From Chaetoceros tenuissimus (lineage: Eukaryota; Bacillariophyta; Thalassiosirophyceae; Chaetocerotales; Chaetocerotaceae): DNA of 64,000 nt. The notes beneath the pieces are model-generated. The model had not been told where the DNA came from. It saw only the letters and a list, made by a program, of their open reading frames with translations, and made no database searches. Where the stretch lies: the NCBI GenBank assembly GCA_021927905.1, contig BLLK01000057.1:124001-188000 (forward strand). The letters run 5' to 3'. The stretch's first letter is position 1, and every line of letters starts with the position of its first letter. The position numbers and the translations under genes are program-made. Shown here in pieces: positions 10,721-21,062 of this stretch.

Positions 10721-12298
10721 CTATTTCTCTTTATTGCGAGGGCGTCGACTATGTGGGTCAGCTTTGAAAACTGTTTCCAAAATAGCTATTTCATTATAAT
10801 GCAAGCCATTTTTAGCAATATTCTTCAGAATTTCAATATCTACTCTTGATTTGGACATAAATGAATATTCGTCATATTTCCCTGATTTAAAAGCTTCCCG
10901 GTATTTGTATATGAAGTCAGTTAGGTCAGTAAACCTTGGTGGTCTCTTGCAATCCAGTCGTACAACACAATCTAGATGCTCTAACTTGAAAGAATCATCT
11001 TTTTTGTGAGGTGGATTTTTGACAGAGTGAAATTGGACTTGACCATATGTCAACAACATCAGATGAAGTTGTTTATATTCGGATACAATGCGTTCACAAA
11101 GCTCCTTTGGAACTGGGCTTACTTCTAGTTGTGAGATATGTTCTTGAGCATCGGCGTTCTGAACAGACTCTGTCTGTGTATGAGTATTGCCGGTATTTTC
11201 TTCCAATCCTTTATTAGATGATTTCTCTTCTTTCAATGAACCTTTACCTGAAGCGTATCCAGGGAGACCAAACTGATAGAAAAATTTGGTTACTACAAAC
11301 CAAGGTGGTGGAAAAGTTTCATGTTTGAGATCTGACGGGAACTCTGGATGTTCTAGGTACCTGCCATATATGACTAAAGCAATGGCATAGTTGATAAAAC
11401 GAATATTTAAACCCTTCCAATTGCGAACTGAGCGCAATTCTTTGACGGTGCATGGAAACATGATGAATTCCAATCTTGGCAATAAAAGTTTCATAACAAT
11501 AGCCATTAGATCTTTATCTGAATCCGATTCGTAGGATGGAATTTCATTCAAGGATAGTGTCTTGGTGAGAATTTGCGGAATTTCCATCTTTCCAACATGA
11601 GAAACTTCTGTATCAGTGCACAGTGCATTGGATTTTAGAGAAGCAAAATGACGGATCAGTGGAACATGCTGTACGTTTGCGAATGTGAGAATATGAAAGT
11701 GAATAAATAATATTGAGTAAATGCGTTTGACTTACTGATGCAAAATATGGAGAGAGAAGAATAGGAACTCTCTTTTCCATGAATTTATAAAACTCGCTTT
11801 CGGATTTCAACTTATTTTGGATGAACTCGGTAAATATTAAATTGTTAATATGAGGAGAAAGTGAATCATACATTTCAGACTGTAATTGTGTAAGTTCAAT
11901 TTCAGTTGATTTCAAATCAGCGGTACTCATTATGTTTTTTAATTTTTCCATGTGTGTATTGATTGCGGCATCGATATTGTATTTTATATTTGCTTTGAAT
12001 TCTTCCATGAAACCAGCAACTTTCTTTTTCCGGGTAGCTGATTTAGCTTTTCCAACTGAAGGAAAAAATGAAAAAATGAAATTAGTAAATAATGAAATGC
12101 AGAAATAGAAAGCAAATTATAAAACGCACCATTTTCCTTAGGTGCATATCCGAAATAGCTTCTCAAGTCGGTTGCAGACATGTTGCAAAAAGTTTGTTCT
12201 ATTTGTTCTGTCAAATTGGAAGAATCAACTAAATCCTTTTGTAATTCAGCATAGAATTGACTTGCTTCAGATGCAGCATTTTCCAAAGTTTGAGTCAT
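10721..12298 (-). CDS. Unrecognised three-exon protein, about 478 aa
   Basis: The exons are 12298-12130, 12055-11736 and 11668-10721, with introns of 74 nt (12056-12129) and 67 nt (11669-11735). The donors are GTGCGT and GTAAGT, the acceptors CAG. The spliced length is 1437 nt, in frame throughout, from ATG 12298. The N-terminal half is helical and charged (EFKANIKYNIDAAINTHMEKLKNIM), probably coiled coil. A middle segment has LLLPRLEFIMFPCTVKELRSVRNWKGLNIRF. A Ser/Gln-rich linker follows, then a tail with FTDLTDFIYKYREAF. There is no signal peptide or membrane segment. I do not recognise the family. The splice junctions are well supported by frame and consensus. Confidence 0.65.
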
Positions 12299-12815
12299 CT
12301 TGTTACAACCAATGCTTTAGAGAGCTGAAAGAACTTGATATTCATATGATTGACCAAGACGCTGCATGTAAACATGGTTGTTGATTGCAATGTTGTGTGT
12401 CGAAGAGATGCGCGATATGTGATTAGAAATATTGTAAAAGCGTTCTGTTGAAGATACCTTCTCAATAGGCCATTTAATGACGTATATCAATTAACGGTTC
12501 AGCTAACTGTCATGATTACAGAGGCATTTGATCATAATAGAGAGGATTCAGACTAGTCCAAGTTTTAAATAGATACTGTACTTACGAAGTAAGAGTATTA
12601 TTTTTTAGACATGTGTCGACAACGAAATAGTAATTTGTGATACGCATGAAAATGAAACATTGAAGCTTGTTTGAAGATGGGACTCATCTTGGACCTCTCG
12701 CAGCCACCCATTTTTTCTTTTTGAGGCGACGCGGCGATACACACTCAATTTCATCTAAATACAATTACTATTGTACTGTACGAGTATATTACATCAAGAG
12801 TTATGAATCTTTAAA
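12299..12815. other. Divergent intergenic region with a possible gene-end scrap
   Basis: This carries the promoters of the unknown minus-strand gene and the PPR-TrmB-like gene. At 12519-12563 the sequence reads GAGGCATTTGAT...GATTCAGACTAG, close to the last codons of the Iwr1-like gene (10520-10561, EAFD...DDSD stop). It may be a small duplicate of that gene's 3' end. No gene is called. Confidence 0.35.
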
Positions 12816-15158
12816 ATGTTTGAAAGTCTATTCAAAGCTGCTACAGAAGAAAAGAAGAAGCCAGAGGATGAAGTCAACCACCAAAAGAAAAAGGTGAAGA
12901 AACGCAAGAGCGGAAAGAAAAAGTCTAAAAATGAAACCTCTCCTAAAACAGAGACGATAGAAATGAAACCTCAGAAAAAACCTACAATCAATAAAGTGAA
13001 GAATGATCAAAAGTATTCCAAGAAACAAAAGGCGCCATCGCCAGAAGCACTAGAGCTTTCTGCAAAATTGAAACAACTGTGTCAACAAAAGAATCTTTCT
13101 GAAGCTATTAAAATATTCAACGCACCATCCAATAAAGCTTTACTCGATGGTCATCATTTATGCATAATGGTTGATTTGTACGGAAGATGTGGAAATATTG
13201 CCCAGGGACAAAAGCTAGTAGATAATTGGAATGGACCTATAAATATTCAAACAAAGACTGCTTTGATGAAGGGATATTGTCATTGTGGAGCTCTGGAACA
13301 GGCAGAAGAACTCTATCTTGATATGCTTTCTTGTGGAAAATCTAATCGGCGTGAACGACCAAATGTACGCACACTCAATACTTTACTTCGGGGATGTCTC
13401 TGGGCTGCGGTAAACATCAATAAAGAGAAAAAGTCTGAAATGAGTGGTGGAGTAGTGACTGCTGATTCCATATGGCCTTCTAAAACAAAAGGGACCGGTG
13501 GATCTTTTATCATACCAGATCTTTCTTCCTATGAATATTACATCTCCTTGCTTTGTCAATCTTTAAGGTGTGATGATGCTTCCCGGATCTTAAATGACTT
13601 TATTGAAAAATTCCAAGTAAAGGAAAATTTTAACAGGTCATACACTGCAGCAGATCCAAATGCACTAGAGACCTTGGCTATTTCCTACTATAATCTTTCC
13701 AAAGCGTATGTTCTACTAGGTCAATTTGGAAAAGCCAAAACTTGTACTGACAAAGTTCATCACATATCGAGTAGTTTAAGACAAATGAAAAGTGGTAATG
13801 GTTCGATACACCAAAATAAAAAAGTGCAAGGTGGAAAACGAGCCTGGAGACAAGATGAAATTTCAGATCGAAGAATTGTTTCGAATTCTCTCTTTCGAGA
13901 ACATAAACTCAGCGAACTTGAGACAAATACAAAAGCTTTGCAAGAGATAATGTCCAAATCACACAATGATAAAAAGTTTGATGCGAAAATGTATGCTAGA
14001 CAAAATGCTAGAGAAATGATATGCAAAGTTTTATACTTTTCGGGTGGTGGTACAACTGACTTATCTGCAGCCAATCAGTCAAGGTTATCGGCTGATGCCA
14101 AGTCAAGAGATTACAGCAATATGAAACGACATTTGATTAATGCACAATGGTATAGCTTTGGTTTGCAAATGTTGATGCAGGTCGCTTTTCCTCAGGAACA
14201 AATTCATCGTATTGAGAGTGGGGAGCGTAATCCCACACCATTGTCACAACAAGATTGTTCCAAAATTTTGAAATTATTGAAACTGGATCCAAATTATGTA
14301 CTTCATGAAGATGGTACAGTCAATTTCAGTCGTGTATTTGATCGTCCAATACACAGTACAAACAATCTGAATATTGAGCTTGGCAGTGGATTTGGAGAGT
14401 TTGCTATAAATCAAGCCTTGGCCAATCCAAATGCCTATTACTTGGCAACAGAAATGAGATCGGATAGGGTTGGACAAATGAACACTCTCAATATACTATC
14501 ATCGTTGCATAACTTGGCTTCGATTGGTACAGAATGTGGAAATTTCTTGAAAGACAGAATCCAAGAAGGATCAATCAATACAATCTACTGCAACCATCCT
14601 GAACCTCCTACTCAAACTTTTGGAGCAAATAATTCCTTGCTCAAATTGATTGCTAGTGGTAAGGCAGAAGAGCCTGCGCATATGTTGAATTCAAAGACTT
14701 TGCTTAGTGCTGGATTATGTTTACACAAAGACAATGGTAGATTGGTCATTGTCACAGATAATAGATGGTACGCTAATCTCATTTGCTCCAGTATACTATT
14801 AGTGATGAAAGATAGACCAAACCTTTTTCATCAAGTGCCATTGAACGAAGGCTTTACAAAGCTAGAAACGTTTTTTGGATCTTCACATTCATCTGTAGAT
14901 CTGTACGAAGGACAGCCATCGCAAACAATAGGGCACTCAATACGAAGTTCAAAAGGAACAACCTTTTTTGATAAATTATGGAGAAAAAATGCAGGAAAGC
15001 ACGCAGATTCATCGAAACGCTTTGTGATTTGTGTCAGCCGGTCTGCTATTTCTAAGCCTACTGAAAACAAAGGTAGTAAGAAACGCAAACGTAGCCTATC
15101 AAGGCAACAAGCAAGAAATGAACGTAGAATGAAGAAGAAGCTAGAGGAATCTTCGTGA
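12816..15158 (+). CDS. PPR-repeat protein fused to a TrmB-like (tRNA guanine-N7) methyltransferase domain
   Basis: A 780-aa protein starting at ATG 12816. The first ~75 residues are Lys-rich (nuclear, nucleolar or RNA-binding type). Residues ~80-320 contain degenerate pentatricopeptide repeats (HHLCIMVDLYGRCGNIAQGQKLVD; TKTALMKGYCHCGALEQAEELYLDML). The C-terminal third is a Rossmann methyltransferase like TrmB/Trm8: motif I ELGSGFGEF at 521-529, then ATEMRSDRV as the following acidic strand. CNHPEPPTQ (592-600) sits where TrmB has FPDPW. The tail is basic (KGSKKRKRSLSRQQARNERRMKKK). The likely role is RNA-guided or tRNA methylation; the substrate is not certain because the FPDPW motif is altered. 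No introns. Confidence 0.7.
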   Translation: MFESLFKAATEEKKKPEDEVNHQKKKVKKRKSGKKKSKNETSPKTETIEMKPQKKPTINKVKNDQKYSKKQKAPSPEALELSAKLKQLCQQKNLSEAIKIFNAPSNKALLDGHHLCIMVDLYGRCGNIAQGQKLVDNWNGPINIQTKTALMKGYCHCGALEQAEELYLDMLSCGKSNRRERPNVRTLNTLLRGCLWAAVNINKEKKSEMSGGVVTADSIWPSKTKGTGGSFIIPDLSSYEYYISLLCQSLRCDDASRILNDFIEKFQVKENFNRSYTAADPNALETLAISYYNLSKAYVLLGQFGKAKTCTDKVHHISSSLRQMKSGNGSIHQNKKVQGGKRAWRQDEISDRRIVSNSLFREHKLSELETNTKALQEIMSKSHNDKKFDAKMYARQNAREMICKVLYFSGGGTTDLSAANQSRLSADAKSRDYSNMKRHLINAQWYSFGLQMLMQVAFPQEQIHRIESGERNPTPLSQQDCSKILKLLKLDPNYVLHEDGTVNFSRVFDRPIHSTNNLNIELGSGFGEFAINQALANPNAYYLATEMRSDRVGQMNTLNILSSLHNLASIGTECGNFLKDRIQEGSINTIYCNHPEPPTQTFGANNSLLKLIASGKAEEPAHMLNSKTLLSAGLCLHKDNGRLVIVTDNRWYANLICSSILLVMKDRPNLFHQVPLNEGFTKLETFFGSSHSSVDLYEGQPSQTIGHSIRSSKGTTFFDKLWRKNAGKHADSSKRFVICVSRSAISKPTENKGSKKRKRSLSRQQARNERRMKKKLEESS

Positions 15159-15240
15159 AGATAAATGTAATTCTCTGTACTCATTATGTCATTATATGCA
15201 TATATTTATATATCTGTTCCTAGTTGGCATCTCTCAACTC

Positions 15241-15750
15241 CTAAGGCTTTAGACTGTTTCCAGTCTGACAAACATGTTCTACATTTTTTGTAAAGTCTTC
15301 AATAGTTTTCATTGCCTCAAACACTGCATCAATAGACTCATCATCAACTACAACCAAGCTTTCACGAAAGTAGTCCACAAACGGTTCTTTATTCTTCTTT
15401 TTCTTTTTCGTCGCTGTTGGTTTGACAACATGTTCTCGATCTTTTGCCTTCAGAATTGTCTTTTGGACAACTTCCCAAGCAGATGATGCCTTGGCACTGT
15501 TGATACCATGTTCTCTCTCTTCGTCACGAGCTATTGCAATCAGTTTTGCAAGTTCATCAGATAATTCATCAGCTCGATGACTTTTACTGTCTGAATCGAG
15601 GAGTTCGCCTTCTTTTAAATCTTGGCAAATATCTTTTACGACTGCAAGCTGATCGCGAAGGGTTTGAAGCGCAGCATTCAGCTCCATCACTTTCTGCTGT
15701 TGTGAATTATTTTCATCGGAAATGGCTACAGGAGGAGAAGCGATATCCAT
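15241..15750 (-). CDS. Small coiled-coil protein of unknown function
   Basis: A 169-aa protein from ATG 15750. It is mostly helical: a heptad-like stretch (KVMELNAALQTLRDQLAVVKDICQ), a charged middle, and a Lys-rich patch KKKKKNKEPFVDYF at about 114-127. There is no signal or membrane segment. Upstream, GTAAGTAAG read on the minus strand (donor at about 15826) and an AAAAG acceptor just before the ATG fit an intron in the 5' UTR. It converges tail-to-tail with the PPR-TrmB-like gene, 82 bp away. Family not recognised. Confidence 0.6.
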   Translation of the reverse strand: MDIASPPVAISDENNSQQQKVMELNAALQTLRDQLAVVKDICQDLKEGELLDSDSKSHRADELSDELAKLIAIARDEEREHGINSAKASSAWEVVQKTILKAKDREHVVKPTATKKKKKNKEPFVDYFRESLVVVDDESIDAVFEAMKTIEDFTKNVEHVCQTGNSLKP

Positions 15751-16278
15751 GTAGTTTCTTTTGAAAAAGAAGGAGAATTAGATACAGAATATGATTCTAT
15801 ATGAATAAAAGTGTTCTTACTTACGTGAACTGCTCAAATGTTTCACCCTCCTTTACATTTAGAGACACGGAGTTCTTTCGTGGTAGATGGTTGGTGGTAA
15901 AGCCATCACATCTCAAAAAGAAGAGTAGGAAAGGTAACACAATTCTGTTCATTTTGAAAGGGATCAAAGTATAATTATGGATATCTCATCCATGAAAATG
16001 AATTCTTTCAAGGAGTGTTCTTGTTCTTGTGTTCTTCTGTTTGTAAAGTCCGCATTCCGCTTCGGAAATGGGACTCAGACATCTAGCTGGTAATGAACGG
16101 TTAATTCTCCATTTTCGACACTTCAACATGCGACATGCATGGAAAATATTTGTTCTTTACTTTTCAGTCGATTTACAAGGACTCTTTGTACAATGACAAT
16201 GATTAGCGAGATGCAAGATTATTTATTTTACATACGCTTTAACTAAAACTACCCCAACGATAAAAAGATTCAGTTTCG
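15751..16278. other. Intergenic region
   Basis: This holds the promoter and a possible 5'-UTR intron (about 15760-15826, minus strand) of the coiled-coil gene, then the 3' flank of the methyltransferase gene. No other gene is seen. Confidence 0.4.
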
Positions 16279-18176
16279 TTATTCAAAAAAGTGTTGCCAC
16301 ACCTCTTCCGTAAATTGAATTGCTCTGAAATTGTGTGGACTCCAAATACTTCCCAATTTTTTGTCATGGGGGACGATTTTAGGAATCGCATGTATCTTCT
16401 TTCCGCATGGAGAATCTACAAGAGTTTTAATGTACAAGAGTCCGGGTGAAACCCTTTCTATACCATGAGAATCAAGGTTTTCCATCCAGGTATTGAATTC
16501 ATCACTATCTACTGCTCTTCGTCGTGCATATTCGATGGCAGAAAGAGGAAATTCATTTGTGAATAAAATTCCTTTGGCATCGACATCTTTATCCCACCAT
16601 TCACGTATCTTTTCTATAACATCATCTTTTCCATAATCATCATTGGAAATTGGTGGATTCATAAACTCTGATACAATAGCTAGTAAGCCTTGATCCTTTC
16701 GCAGTAGCTTTCCCGATATTTGTACTACTCGTCTTAAAACATCATCCCCTGATGAGCCTCCAGTACTGAATTGGCCATACCTCTTATTGATTCCTTCTGA
16801 AACTTCATCTCCTACGTTTCGTGGCGTTGGTATGAATGGAGGATTGCAAAGAATCATATCAAACGTGTTGTATGGCTTTCTCTCTTCTGAAATAGATAAG
16901 ATATTCTCCTTTGAAATCAAAGATTCATCACACAAGTCAGCATGGACCGTGTTGATACGACTATCTTCCATGCCATTGAACAAACTGTTGAATTTGGTAA
17001 ATCTCAACGCTCTTTTATTTATATCAACGCAGATGGCAGATGCACAAGGGTCTATATATTTCAATGTCATGAGAGTTGACAAAGCTTGAATTCCCGAACC
17101 AGAACAAAAGTCTATTAGTTTGAAAGGGGACATTTCTTCGTTTTTTCCTTTCGGCGAAAATAATCTTTTCAAATGAGATCGAATAGGTTTATGTTGACAT
17201 AGAGCCAAACTATCCGGACCTATATACATGACGGCTGGTAAATTCATTTAAATCATGTAAGATGAGAAAAAGTCGATAATGCTTTACGTATTGGATTGAA
17301 GATGGTTTTGAACTTACCACCATCTTCTTCGCATCCAACGGTTGTCCGACAAAGTAGTGTAGGATGTAAATCTGTCACGAGTATCATTGATGATACTTCA
17401 TTCTCTGAAATATTTCCAGTCTCTTCGTTTCTCCGTAGCAGAGGTATTGAGAGTGGAAAGATGTGAACATATGGAACAATGATTTCTTTATCTATTTCGC
17501 ATGGGAATGCCAATCCCAAAGATTCCATCAAGGATATCGTTTCACTCCCTCCAATCAGATTTTTTTCCAATATAGATCGTGGAATGGCATATCCTAAAAT
17601 AAACATGGCTACAAGACTTCGTAATGAAGAATTCTCCAAATCAGTTCCATTCGGAAGCACCTTTTCACCATCCAATGGTGGTAAATGAAAAGATTTTTCA
17701 TTCAAAGCAGTAGCAACAGGCTTCAAGTACACAGGACCAAACGTAGACGAATTTATTCCAAACATTCTTTGAATATTTTCATGGTTGAAGCCCACTCTCT
17801 CCAAGATAAATCGAAGTTTCTGAATGTTGCAAAATGTATCGTCACTTTCATTACAGATGCCTGGAAATGGACAAGCTGCATCTTGTCGTTTCAAAGAAGT
17901 TGAAGCAGCTGATATCCTCACATCCGCAGTCATTATACTTGGATACTTTTGTAAAAATTCTTTATAGTATGGGACCGCTGACTCATGACCACATTTCACC
18001 CTCACATCCCTAGCTTTTTCTAACAGTTTTATCGAATCGTCTTCATTCTTCGCGATAGAGTTTTGTGTACTCGTTGTGCTTCCAGCATTTTGATTATATG
18101 ATGCAGCAAGAGCCAAAGTTGACTGGAGCGTACAGCCACAGATAAAACACAAAAGGGCTAAATATTTATAAATCAT
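16279..18176 (-). CDS. Secretory-signal methyltransferase, HemK/N5-glutamine or N6-adenine-like (NPPFIP motif)
   Basis: Two exons, 18176-17318 and 17234-16279, are joined by an 83-nt GT-AG intron (17235-17317). Spliced length is 1815 nt, 604 aa. The intron joins TVGCEEDG to AVMYIGPDSLAL, typical of the pre-domain before this methyltransferase fold. The N-terminus MIYKYLALLCFICGCTLQSTLALAA is a signal peptide, perhaps part of a bipartite plastid signal. S-adenosylmethionine motif I is DFCSGSG (about 328-334) and the catalytic motif is NPPFIP (about 417-422), shared by release-factor glutamine and DNA/RNA N6 methylases. The 300-residue N-terminal region is unrecognised. Either exon alone could be mistaken for a complete gene; frame and domain continuity favour one. 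Confidence 0.75.
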
Positions 18177-18230
18177 CGAAGCGAAAACTGCTCTTCTTTT
18201 GTAATGAAATCATGTAATAATGATAACTAG

Positions 18231-19474
18231 ATGTAGCTAGAGTATGTATATATGATGTGTAATAATTAGTGAGTATGTAGTATGTATGTACAGATACGAT
18301 ATCCGTATTGGATAGGGACTAGGTCTAACTCCCCCCCCATACTGCCAAGTGTGTCCTGATAGACTGATGTCTTATCCAATGCTGTGTCTCTGCTCAGGTC
18401 CTTGTCTGTAATGAGGTATATACTTTCCGAGTAACTTGTCGTTGTGTCTATAATATAACGTCTGACCTAGTGATTTGGTAAGTGTATCGCTTCTGTTGTC
18501 ATGTGTATGTATTCTTTTCATTTCAATTATGTCTTTTTCGACCCACTCTTGTAACTTGAATTGTTTAATGTCCATATGTCTTGAGTTCTTGGTGGGTTTA
18601 CTTGCGTCTGCCATCAGAAGTGCTGCATTATTATCTATGTGTAGTATCGTTGCTTCTGATTGGCATATGTCGAGCTCATTTAGTATCGTTCTTACGTAGC
18701 ATATTGCTTTTGCTGCTTCGAATGCTGCTGTGAATTCTGCCTCTGCAGTAGATGTGGCTATTGTTTCCTGAAATTTTGTTTTGTAGTAGACTGTACCTCC
18801 TGCCAGTGAGATTACGAATCCTGATATTGATTTCCTGTGGTTCGTGTCCGCTGCCCAGTCTGAATCTACATATGCTGTTGCTTGTGAAGGTTTATCGTCT
18901 GGTGTGTCAGTGTTTTCCTGTCGAAGTTCGCTCTTGATGGAGGGTATAGGCATGTGAGGTAGTTCGTTGTTGTCATCTTTCCTCCAGTAGTAAATGCCAT
19001 CATCTTCTGTTTGTGCTAGGTATTGGTATATTTCTTTTATTGCCTGGTAATGTTCTTTTGCTGGGTTGTTACTGTATTGTGAGAGCTTGATGACTGGGTA
19101 GGATATGTCAGGTCTACACGTTATCATTGCATATAACAGTTCTCCAATGCCTTGTCTATAATTCATTTGCATCTCATGTTGTAGCTTTATTTGATCTTCT
19201 TTCGTTGCTGGTGGTACTGCTGTTTCCAGTGAAGTTATATATGCGTTATCGGCTTTCATTGGTGTTGGCTTTTGTTGCTTGTATTGTGGCTCCAGCCATT
19301 CATGCCCTCGAAGTATCTTTTGGATGTATGTCTTGTTGTGTATTTTGATGTATTCTTTAGTTTGATCGACATCTACAGCTAGAGTATATGTATATATGAT
19401 GTGTAATAATTAGTGAGTATGTAGTATGTATGTACAGATACGATATCCGTATTGGATAGGGACTAGGTCTAACT
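18231..19474 (-). mobile_element. Broken Ty1/copia LTR-retrotransposon fragment
   Basis: On the minus strand, about 18372-19370 encodes the end of reverse transcriptase (KEYIKIHNKTYIQKILRGHEWL) and the RNase H domain of a Ty1/copia element, with the conserved AYVDSDWA, TAEAEF and HIDNNAAL motifs. Nearly identical direct repeats of about 100 bp (18231-18331 and about 19377-19474) lie at its ends and look like LTR portions. A G-rich polypurine tract on the minus strand abuts the first repeat. Most of gag-pol is absent, so it is a partial, non-functional relic. The similarity of the end repeats suggests a fairly recent origin. It sits just upstream of the first LRR_5 gene of the tandem array. 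Confidence 0.85.
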
Positions 19475-19541
19475 GATGTTGTCCAAATGAAAATGTGTTG
19501 TATTTTTTGTTGTTCCTTCTTCGTCTGTCGGGCGTCGATGT

Positions 19542-19572
19542 TTGGTATCTACCAATACAACAAGGATACCAA
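19542..19572 (+). promoter_or_regulatory. LRR_5-family palindromic promoter element, copy A
   Basis: TTGGTATC and GATACCAA arms are separated by 15 nt (TACCAATACAACAAG), ending 132 bp before ATG 19704. Twelve family promoters in the window share it. Confidence 0.7.
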
Positions 19573-19703
19573 CATTTCAACTGTGAAGGTGACGGGCACT
19601 TCTTTTTATGATATTTCAATTGAATTAGATTAGACTGCTACTGCTGCTAGAAAAGACATGTGTTCTTGAAATGTAATCTAATATCAAACATTCAATATTC
19701 AGT

Positions 19704-20540
19704 ATGAGATTACTCCGAAAACTAACAAAAAGGGAATGGAAGGAAATTAGCGAGAAGTACAAAGACGGAGGAGTTCACATGTACAGAGGAAAGAGAACTC
19801 TATTTTACAAAGGAGAAATACTTTACAAATTTGAGACTGGAGAGTATTTAATCTATGATAAAGATGAAAGAGAGTCTTGGGAAGTCATCATTGTTCTTCC
19901 TGGAGTGGAAGTGATTCATCATGGTACTTTCAACGAATGTAGGAATATCGAGACTGTCATCATGGCTGATACAGTTAAAAGAATTGAAAATGAAGCTTTC
20001 GATAGTTGCTTGAATCTCAAGTTTGTCAAACTATCCAGAAGTTTGGAATTTATTGGAACAAATACATTCTGGTACTGTAAATCTTTGACTTCAATTTTTA
20101 TTCCAGCATCATGTAGAGAGATTGGCGATTGGGCATTTTATAATTGCAAAAGGTTGTTAATCTTGGTATTGCCTCCGTATACTCAACTTGGTGAGGACGT
20201 TTTTGAAAGCACAGCATTGATGAAAAGGTCTCCATTTGAAACTGATGAGAATGGCGATTATGATAGAAATGACGACAATGAGGAGGAAACAGTAGATCAA
20301 TGGATCAAGTCCATCAACAATGAAGAAGCATACGTTCTTCATCGCGCTTGTTCCTCTTTTAATCCATCGTCCGAAACTATCCATGTACTCGTAAAGCGAC
20401 AAGGTATTGAATCAATGAGAATGAAAAATTCAATCGGAATCACTCCTTCCCAATATTTAGAAGCGAATATATTTGCTGGGATCTCAGAAAAAGAAATTGT
20501 GAATAGATATATTTTAGATATGATGGGAGAAGTATTTTAA
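19704..20540 (+). CDS. LRR_5 protein, array copy A (278 aa)
   Basis: ATG 19704 opens MRLLRKLTKREWKEISEKY, the family start. Residues ~20-55 form the conserved GGVHMYRGKRTLFYKGE entry. Residues ~60-170 are LRR_5 (BspA-like) repeats with the recurring pattern IP..TF..C.N...V.M...V+.IE..AF..C. The last ~100 residues are a family-specific helical tail (HRACSSFNP...IGITPSQYLEAN...RYILDMMGEVF). There is no signal peptide, membrane segment or catalytic motif, so it is probably a cytosolic recognition or scaffold protein. It nearly equals copy D over the first ~220 residues but differs in the last ~50. Confidence 0.85.
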   Translation: MRLLRKLTKREWKEISEKYKDGGVHMYRGKRTLFYKGEILYKFETGEYLIYDKDERESWEVIIVLPGVEVIHHGTFNECRNIETVIMADTVKRIENEAFDSCLNLKFVKLSRSLEFIGTNTFWYCKSLTSIFIPASCREIGDWAFYNCKRLLILVLPPYTQLGEDVFESTALMKRSPFETDENGDYDRNDDNEEETVDQWIKSINNEEAYVLHRACSSFNPSSETIHVLVKRQGIESMRMKNSIGITPSQYLEANIFAGISEKEIVNRYILDMMGEVF

Positions 20541-20921
20541 GCAATACGGCAAGATAGGTCTTCCATTCATATTTTAATATGTATCGTTTCTATAAAATAA
20601 ACAGAAATAAAGTTATTTCAAGTATTTATTTTCTAATCATTGCATGAAAACATTCTCGCCAATCATTCTAGAATAAATCTCTTGATATGACCATTCTGGG
20701 TTCATAACCACAAAGGAAAAATGAAGATCATATAGACCAACTGCATTGAAACTAGTAAAACTTCAATTTTTATTGAATAATTTTTTATTTCTATAAGTTG
20801 ACTTCCTTCTCAGTTTCTCATGTTATCTCAATCGATCCTTTTGGTCAAACCGATATTTCTGTTTTCTGTGCCCTTTTGTTTTCTCTCCTTATTCTTCGTC
20901 CATCTGTCCAGCTTCCGATGT
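20541..20921. other. Array spacer with conserved 3' module
   Basis: About 50-70 bp after the stop is TTTCTATAAA.TAAACAGAA followed by TATTT..AGTATTTA. The same 3' module follows most array copies. The rest is AT-rich spacer; no gene. Confidence 0.5.
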
Positions 20922-20952
20922 TTGGTATCTACCAATACGACAGTGATACAAA
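20922..20952 (+). promoter_or_regulatory. LRR_5-family palindromic promoter element, copy B
   Basis: TTGGTATC with a slightly degraded right arm GATACAAA, ending 111 bp before ATG 21063. Confidence 0.65.
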
Positions 20953-21062
20953 TGATACGAGAGAAGAGAGAAGTGAAAGTGGATTACAATTGAATTAGAC
21001 TACTGCTAGGCTAGACTAGAGACATGACCACTTGAAATTGAATCACCTCTCAAATCTATAAA

